DNA of 64,000 nucleotides, from positions 12,005,237 through 12,069,236 of the forward strand of contig OX388307.1 of assembly GCA_947579605.1 (NCBI GenBank). The letters are read 5' to 3'. Position 1 is the first letter of the stretch. The number at the start of each line of letters is the position of its first letter. The notes beneath the pieces were generated by a model. It saw nothing but the letters and a program-made list of their open reading frames with translations, was not told the DNA's origin and searched no databases. Origin of the DNA: Athripsodes cinereus. Its lineage: Eukaryota; Arthropoda; Insecta; Trichoptera; Leptoceridae. This document shows, in pieces, positions 57,171 through 64,000 of this stretch. A program made the translations under genes and the position numbers.

Positions 57171-57428
57171 TCGAGGGTATACAACCAAAATGCACTAAGT
57201 CAGTCTAGCGCTACAAAAGTTTTCAAAAACTATTCAAGTAATTAACATATTTCCTATGTTTAAATTTGTTTGCAAAGCCTAAAAGTCACTTACCAATATC
57301 ATCTTAATAAAAGTTCAAATAATACATGACGAATTTGTATTGATCTAAACACTTTTTTTTTCATTTAATTGCCACCATGTCATCTCAAAACTGAAATGAC
57401 TTAGTGCATTTTGGTTGTATACCCTCGA
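57171..57428. mobile_element. Tc1/mariner-type MITE, 258 bp, nested, TA TSD
   Basis: Perfect terminal inverted repeats of about 32 bp start TCGAGGGTATACAACCAAAA. TA flanks at 57169-57170 and 57429-57430. The very similar arms suggest recent activity compared with its host element. Confidence 0.93.
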
Positions 57429-57944
57429 TATTATTATTATCGTATCAAATGGAAATACATTTGCCTACCAATGCAAAGAATTTTTCACATAAAATACGCA
57501 TAAAAATTATATTTTATGCATGATGTGCAAGATGAATAAATAATTAAATAAAAAAAAATCATTCCGAAATAATATATCACCAGTTTAAAATCAAACCAAT
57601 ATTATATTAAAAATTATTCTTTGATTATATATATATTATAATATTAATGTCATTAGAAAACTTGTACCTACCAGCTACCTCTAAATAAACGAATGACTAC
57701 GTTTAAACGAAATGATTGTGTTCCTCCAAAAAATTCAAATAGTTAGTTCAAAATAGTTCAAATAAACACAATTAAATAGTTCAAAATAAAAATAACATCC
57801 GAAGTTATTAAACCATATGAAAAAACTGTTGTCGTTCAATAACGTGCTATGTTATTGAACGACGACAATAACAAAGTCGTAACAATGTGGTACGTTATAA
57901 TATAACTAAACGAAAACGAAATAACTATAGTCGTCGACAAAACA

Positions 57945-58110
57945 GAATAACGATAACTTTGTTATAACAGTTGAATAACGCCGTCGTCGACAATAACTGA
58001 ATAACGATAACCTTGTTATAACAGTTGAATAACGCCGTCGTCGACAATAACTAAACGGAATAACGATAACCTTGTTATAACAGTTGAATAACGCCGTCGT
58101 CGAAAATAAC
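57945..58110. repeat. Tandem array, about three units of 54-59 bp
   Basis: Each unit contains AATAACGATAAC, TTGTTATAACAGTTGAATAA and CGCCGTCGTCGA. Units start near 57945, 57999 and 58058. It lies inside the hAT-like element. Confidence 0.9.
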
Positions 58111-58224
58111 ATTTATGTTATTGACAAAAAACTGTTAGTTTAGTTATTTTGAAATAATGAGTTTAAAAATGAGTTATTAGTTATAACGTCCAACTCTAAT
58201 TATTATTACAAAATAAGGAAGAAA

Positions 58225-58445
58225 ACTGCGGGAACAATCTCAGCAGTGTGACCAGATTTTATTTTACAAAACTCCTGCTTGTGGAGGTGAAAAACTATCA
58301 AAAACTACTAAATTCTTCAAAATGGTATGGGAATTTGAAATATTTCAAAAACTCCTCGGTTTTCAAGAATATTTTACTCGAATCATTAAGTATCGGGTAC
58401 TTTTTCCAAATACCCGGTACTTCATCTACCAATTACCGACTAAGA
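58225..58445 (+). repeat. Dispersed repeat B, copy 2
   Basis: Shares AAATATTTCAAAAACTCCTC, AAGTATCGGGTACTTTTTCC and TACCAATTACC blocks with copies at 41946-42095 (inverted), 60500-60700 and 60727-60905. Confidence 0.7.
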
Positions 58446-60399
58446 TGTTTTGAGTTCATGAAAATACCAAAAACAACCAAAGAATTTAAAATTACTATTC
58501 TTCATTCATTTTATCGATGCACTCGACAATAACATTCTAGATATATAATATAGATATATATACATAACAGAATAGATACTGGATAGAAATTGCCCAGTGT
58601 GAATAGTAAAAATATTGTAAATATGTAATATTAAAAAAAAACATACTGTTTTAAGATTATCTTTATTGTAGTGCTCTCAATAATGTCGAGATAACTTGAC
58701 GAAAAATTTCAGATTTTTTATATGTGAAAATTTAACTGTGTTTTTTTTCAATATAAGTAGGTAATTTATTATAATGTATTTTCAGTGTCAATACATACAC
58801 AACTCTTTGGATTATACAAAATTATTGAATTATAAAAAGATTTACTACAAACTGAAACATGAGGGACCGTTTATCGAAATTTTATGATTATACATAGGTA
58901 CCTATATAAAAAAATCTTATTTACTTAATGATTTGATTATTTAATTTTAAATTTTTTGAGGCTTATTTTTGGGCAGACTCAGGTAACTGATTGGACTCTT
59001 AAATAAGTGTTATTTAAGTAATACATGGAACAAAATTTTAGAAAGATAATAAAATAATTGATTAAAACATTTTACATGTCAACGTGACATAATATATACT
59101 TATAGCAAAACAAAAAACATTATTAATACGATAACATAGAATAATTAATTAAACACCTTAACAAAGTGTCAACACAAAAATAATTATAGCAAAACGAACA
59201 AACATTATTTATAAATGTGATAACATAGAATAATTAATAGAACTAAAGTAAAAATAACAAATTTTATAGACTAAATCGGCCCAGTTTTCATATAACATAT
59301 ATTTACTTTGAGTGTGTGTTTCTTAATTTATAAAAGATATTTGAGGAAATACTGTATGTCGGAATTTAGCACAAAAAGATTTATAAAAAAAATTCAACTA
59401 ACTTAAAAAAAGAAACAATTAATCAGAGAGATGAGGAATCGGACGTGTTTCCAACATTTATCACGAATTGGTTAAAAGCATCATCCATCATTCCATCTGA
59501 CATCCAAATTATTTTTTCTACTTTAATCACGTGTTTTAAACAATTGCTCCAATTTTCCACTTGTCACATTGCGAATCGCATTCTCGAATAAAATTTTAAC
59601 CTCAAGAAGTTTTATTCTTCGCCGAAACCTCATCTTTGATTTGCACCCAAATTACCTCTGTGGGGTTACACGGCTAGTGTCTAATATTCACTGTCAAATG
59701 ATAAAAGACGTATCTATTCGAAAAGAAGTACAAAAAAATATCTCTAATGTACAATATAAATTGAGGTGATTTTTCCGTGTCGCCGCTATTTCATATAATG
59801 TATTTCGTTTAAGCAATGTATTTGAATCTGTTGGTAAATATTTTTTTAACGAAAAGTAGAAAGGGTAATTTCAATATATATGGAAAGATAATTTACACAA
59901 TTGCAATGAAAATACCTTTTATAAGGTTTCAAAAGCAAACTTTTAATTATAGCCGCGTGATCGTTAGTGACTTTATAAAAAGGGTACAGTAATTTAAAAG
60001 CTATTTAAAAAATACGCACTAGAAGAAACAGCCTTTTATTAAAATTTGCCTGGATGTACTAAACGTTCTCAGAATTGTTCACGTGGACAATTGCAGCGTC
60101 TCGGTGAATACATTATAGACCAGCTACATAGCAAGATAAGTGAAATAAAACTTAGGAGTTTGTGAAACATTTCAAACTCCTATAACATTCTAAAAATCTA
60201 GTGACGCATGTTGTAGAAATCTTAAGAGCAAGCAAAATAACAATCTTTTGAAAACAGACCAGAAAGATTCATATTATTTGGTACCGGTAATGTATCCATA
60301 ATTCAATAACAGGTAGGTAATTATCTTTTCTCAGTATGAAAAAATATTTTTTTTAACATTACATTACATAATTATCACGACTGTCAAAAAGACTACGAA
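58446..60399. other. AT-rich intergenic DNA, nothing recognised
   Basis: Only short chance frames, including a 66-codon one at 59569 that matches nothing I know. Confidence 0.4.
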
Positions 60400-60492
60400 A
60401 AATGAGGTCCAAGATGTTATTAGATGGCGAAGATATTGTTAGGTACGTACACGTCCAAAGGATGAACAATGTTAGAATTCTAAATATTGTCC
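60400..60492 (+). mobile_element. Fragment of RTE-like retrotransposon
   Basis: Diverged copy of the 5' part of the fragment at 29885-30125: ATGAGGTCCAAGATGTT and CACGTCCAAAGGATG match with few changes. Confidence 0.65.
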
Positions 60493-60499
60493 CTAAAAC

Positions 60500-60905
60500 T
60501 ACTAAATGTGGAGGTTAAAAACTACCAATAACTACTAAATTCTTCAAAATGGTATAGAATTTTGAAATATTTCAAAAACTCCTCGGTTTTCTTAAGCAAT
60601 ATTTTCTCACGGTACCTTTTTCTACAACACATACCTAGTATTTGTACCGATTATTGTGTCAATACCAGATACTACTTTCAAACGAAAATTAATGTTACAT
60701 GCTTAAATTTCTACCCCCCCCGTCGCCGAATTTTCAAAATGGTATACGAATTTGTACTCCTCGGTTTTCTTAGGGAATATTTTCTCCCAGTACCTTTTTC
60801 TCTTATGTACCGGGTATTTATATCGACTATTGTTTTCAAATTAGATAAAGTATCGGGTACTTTTCCCAAGTATCCGATACTTTATCTACCAATTACCAAC
60901 TAATA
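60500..60905 (+). repeat. Dispersed repeat B, copies 3 and 4 in tandem
   Basis: Two units, about 60500-60700 and 60727-60905, both with CTCCTCGGTTTTCTTA, an AATATTTTCTC block and a GTACCTTTTTCT block. The second ends with GGGTACTTTTCCCAAGTAT and TACCAATTACCAACTAA, like copy 2. Confidence 0.7.
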
Positions 60906-60925
60906 ATAATAATCAAATATTTAAA

Positions 60926-61268
60926 TATGTGGCGCCGTTTAATGATCCGTGACCATCTCAAGGGCGCCGTGACTTCTCCCGAACAGTAGTGTTTTCAACT
61001 TGGTTCTAAATGTGGTTGTGGACTGATTCACCCTCAGATCTGTGGGCAGTCTGTTCCAGGCGGATGGCGCGGCGGCTCTGAAGCTCCTTTCTGCAAATTT
61101 GGAGGTGTTCGCCATATTGGGTTTCACGAGTTTGTTGACAGCAGAAGAGGCCGAGCGCAGCAGTCGTCTCGGAGTTTCGTCAACGGAACAGCCCAAGAAA
61201 CCATTTTTGTCGCTCTCTGGGCGCCGATTTGAAACGGCGATTACATTTGTTTCAAAAACAAGCAACAT
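60926..61268 (-). mobile_element. CR1/L2-type retrotransposon, C-terminal part
   Basis: The minus-strand frame (61268-60939) contains RRLLRSASSAVNKLVKPNMA, AERSFRAAAPSAWNRLPTDL and FRTKLKTLLF, the conserved C-terminal signature of CR1/L2-type ORF2 proteins. The 3' flank GGCGCCACATATTT resembles the GGCGCC..AATAAAT tail seen at 38218-38340. The piece that would lie just upstream in the protein is 2.2 kb away at 63516-63770, in the same orientation. Confidence 0.85.
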
Positions 61269-61289
61269 TTTAAGTCCCCGTTACAAAGC

Positions 61290-63510
61290 AGTTATGAAAC
61301 GTCGACTAAAAATGGGGAAGAAATGTCGAAACGACGTTTCAAATCAAATTCGAAACGACGTTTCTAGATGTGTCTACTTTCAAATGTCATGGCGCGTGAG
61401 GAATAATCTAACCTCAAAATGTTTGACATCATGATTTTAATCATGGATGCGGGAAAACAACAAACGCCATTTTAATAATTTGTCGATTCACTTGAACATA
61501 CACGATGTATAAATACTATATCTGCGGTATGTTAACCTAAAATTTCCCTGCAAGGCTTGCTTTATCGAGTAAAATAGTTAGATAGGTCCAATTATTTAGT
61601 GCGCCTTTATAATTTTAGAATTTTAACGATAAAATTTATATTAATAAATAATTGTAATTGTACAAAGAATGTTCCTAGCAGCTTCTAATTATACAAGTTT
61701 TTCTCATTATTTTCAGTTATGACTTCTTCAACTAAGTTTTATCAAAATATGTGTCATTTAAGAGAGTTTTATACGATATTTAAATAAACATATATTTGAT
61801 ATATCGTCATACAATATATTTTCATCAATATGTATGATTCCAAAATGGAGTTGTAACGACGTTTCGAACATGTTTCGAATCCGCGTCTAAATGGTTCGAA
61901 ACGTTTGGAAACGTTTCTTTACTGTTTCGGAGTTCTATATTTGTCAAATAGGAGTCCGCGATTCTCAAAGTATTTTTGTATATTTTTAAGCCGATATATT
62001 AATTTCAATTAATACACTTACTTGCAGATGTTGTATCGGTTCCCGATTTTTGGCGAGCTCATATATTAGGAGGTATAAATATTATTTTTCTGAATTATTA
62101 GAATTTATCTTTGTACGTACCCTATGTATCTACACGTAATAAAACTATAGACATAATTATGTATTATATAATTGTTCTATTATAGATCATATATTATTAT
62201 AATAATCATATAATAAATATAATTAACTTTGCATTTGTTTCAATATTTTACCAGCACCATCTAGACAATATATGAATAATCAATTATTGTGCTAATAAAG
62301 TTTATCGTAAAGATGGAATTCGACAAAACATACATTGTTGATAATAATATAGATATAAATAAACTTAGACCAATTTAATAGGTGGTCTTTTATTATAATA
62401 ATTAATAATAATAATAAAGATATTAGAATATGTGACCATGACTGATCATATGGAGACTTATCTGGTTGTATAATGCTGAGAAGTGTAGATGGCAATTCTG
62501 CCGCCACGTAATAAAAAATAAGTCTATGATTGATAATGAATAAGTACATACAACGATCCAAACAAAAAAAAAACAAACAATGGAAAAATCGTTGCTCGAT
62601 GTTTTTGATTTTTTTTATACTTTGCCTGTTAATTGCCTGATATGTTGAGACTTTCAAACAAGTATTATTATTTTTTCTCTCGAAATTTTTTTTGGAGGCT
62701 ATTTTTGTAACGTGCCGTGGGTGATTTTTAATGAAAATAGATCTTTAGAAAAAATATTGTATCTTTTTTATTTATTAACATATCGAGATAATTTAAAAAA
62801 AATATGTTAAGTACAAAATTTTCTAGTTTAAAAAATATTCTTGATCATCGGTATCTATCGAAAAAATTACTAAATTTTGCTTCAAATTTACAATTCTAAA
62901 ATTGAAAAATTCTCATTTTTTTTTATTTATTTATTTCTTTTTTATTTATTTATTTCTTCTTTAGGGACACAAACAGTTTAACTTAACAAATATTAACAGC
63001 CATATTTTTCCAGAAAACAAACCAATTAAGGTCCCGCAAATTACCGAAGCGTATGACGAACACATTTTCGCATCATTATTTCAGAATGAAAACAACAAAT
63101 ATCATCATTAGTATTTTTTATTTACAGAGATATTTTAGGTCACTATCCTCAGAAGCAATGCAGATGAATTTAAGATATCACCATTACTGTGCTAAACAAC
63201 AATGTTTCAGTAAAAATAATTACGGTGCATTTTAATTTTATAAGTCTTAAGCAATAAACAGTTTGAATAGAACTGGTATGAATGCATAGTTTTCTCAAAC
63301 CCACACAATGTTTGAAGTCTGTTTCAAAACATTACCACACATTATGTCTAAAATGAATAATGTAACATTGTTTTGTAACGTTTGGAAGCGAATTCGAAAC
63401 GTCGTTTCAGTATTCATTATAGTAATTTTGTGTTGAATCAGTTTCGAATCGGAATTGCCAAAGTGCGGATAGTTTGCTTTGTGTAGAAACGTGTCGAAAA
63501 TGCGATTAAA
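61290..63510. other. Stretch with dispersed GAAACGACGTTTC motifs, possible insertion in the CR1/L2 element
   Basis: The palindrome GAAACGACGTTTC occurs at 61328-61340 and 61352-61364, with related words at 61296, 61855-61920 and 63380-63500 (GAAACGTCGTTTC, TTTCGAATCG). No transposase was recognised between them. They cluster at both sides, as subterminal transposon motifs would. The middle (61930-63370) is AT-rich without features. Confidence 0.45.
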
Positions 63511-63515
63511 TGTTT

Positions 63516-63770
63516 CTACTTTATGAATGGCCTCGAATCAAAGTTACTAGCATGTGCTACTTGGGAGAGTTCGATTAGACATGTGGGTGCCGTGCCGCAT
63601 AAGGCCTTGTGGACAGTGAGACACAATTTAAACTCCACTCTCTCTGGGACCCTCAGCCAATGTAGATCTTTATAGGATGAACAAATGTGAACAGACGTGT
63701 TCACTTTCGATGAACAGGTTTGACCCTGACACTCTGGATGATCATCCAAAGTGTAGCAATGTGAATGCTA
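63516..63770 (-). mobile_element. CR1/L2-type retrotransposon, RT C-terminal segment
   Basis: The minus-strand frame has HICSSYKDLHWLRVPERVEF then KLCLTVHKALCGTAPTCLIEL. This is the LHWLPV..R..FKL..LV.KAL.G.AP.YL block that follows the palm domain in CR1/L2 elements. It breaks off at 63516. Confidence 0.85.
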
Positions 63771-64000
63771 CTTAAATAAACTATGCTGGTATGTTTTTTG
63801 TGTTGGCAACATACACTCATTGGTGTCAGTGACGTGTGATTTGCTTTTATCAATCTGTCAAAATCCTATCAAGATGTTGAGGTCGTGAGATACTGGCGAA
63901 GCGTGGGATTAGGATTAGTTATTCCAGTCGGCTATCTTATATATGTTGTATGTTCTTATTCCTCTATTTTGAAGTTTGTGCTTAAGTGTTGCATTCTGTT
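63771..64000. other. Right edge, nothing recognised
   Basis: No feature supported. Confidence 0.3.

Larger units (their letters stand above)
57039..58198. mobile_element. hAT-like element, 1,160 bp, TSD ATTATTAT, with nested MITE and tandem array
   Basis: Ends TAGAGGTGGGAATAAC and its diverged complement GTTATAAC..CCAACTCTA, with ATTATTAT at 57031-57038 and 58199-58206 (a simple sequence, so weaker evidence). ATTATTTCAAAATAAC occurs near both ends. GTTATT/AATAAC words are dense throughout. No transposase frame. Confidence 0.75.

Noticed and set aside
59569..59769. 66-codon frame, considered as a transposase fragment
   Set aside because: No catalytic motif or element ends nearby; left unassigned.
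1..64000. Search for CRISPR arrays, operons, phage or bacterial defence genes
   Set aside because: Spliceosomal introns, eukaryotic genes and eukaryotic transposons throughout; no regularly spaced direct repeats with unique spacers.

Overview
This is AT-rich nuclear DNA from an animal, most likely an insect. It has spliceosomal introns with GT..AG borders, a centrosome scaffold gene of Spd-2/CEP192 type, a bifunctional UMP synthase gene, an insect-type C2H2 zinc-finger gene, and many mariner, pogo, piggyBac, hAT, MULE, R1-, RTE- and CR1/L2-like elements. Frequent TAGGTACCTAC-like words would suit Lepidoptera or Hemiptera, but the order cannot be fixed from the sequence. There is no bacterial sequence, CRISPR array or operon.

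Host genes, left to right: (1) 2896-3063 (+), the last coding exon of a gene that starts outside the window; (2) 15410-23724 (+), a seven-exon gene for a 517-residue protein with four C2H2 fingers; (3) 32466-53574 (+), a 20-exon gene for a 1,526-residue protein read as Spd-2/CEP192; (4) 56442-54283 (-), a four-exon UMP synthase gene. In both multi-exon plus-strand genes every splice phase closes, and the summed exons are divisible by three. Spd-2 and UMP synthase converge, with about 0.7 kb between their stop codons.

Most of the rest is mobile DNA, much of it nested and datable by target-site duplications (TSDs). 1-14.8 kb: a non-LTR reverse transcriptase, a pogo MITE, a pogo-family element with a PHD-finger transposase split by a hAT element, a SINE split by a hAT MITE, and a piggyBac element inside an older hAT MITE. 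Zinc-finger gene introns: a MULE remnant, a mariner-type element, an R1-clade remnant, a short RTE-like tail, and a hAT element with a nested palindromic MITE. 24-32 kb: AT-rich intergenic DNA with retrotransposon tails and a 1.25-kb element built around an iterated motif. Spd-2 introns: hAT MITEs, a 1.26-kb foldback element inside a reverse-transcriptase relic, a piggyBac nest, a near-complete RTE-like element and a mariner. 56.6-64 kb: two further hAT elements, one with a TA-flanked MITE and a tandem array inside it, and a CR1/L2-type retrotransposon in two pieces.

The host genes have unrelated roles (transcription, centrosome assembly, pyrimidine synthesis) and show no sign of working together. 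The window is best read as a record of layered transposition around a few host genes. Its least explained items are the iterated-motif element (30380-31624), the foldback element (35019-36281) and the chimeric small ORF inside the piggyBac nest (46091-46450).
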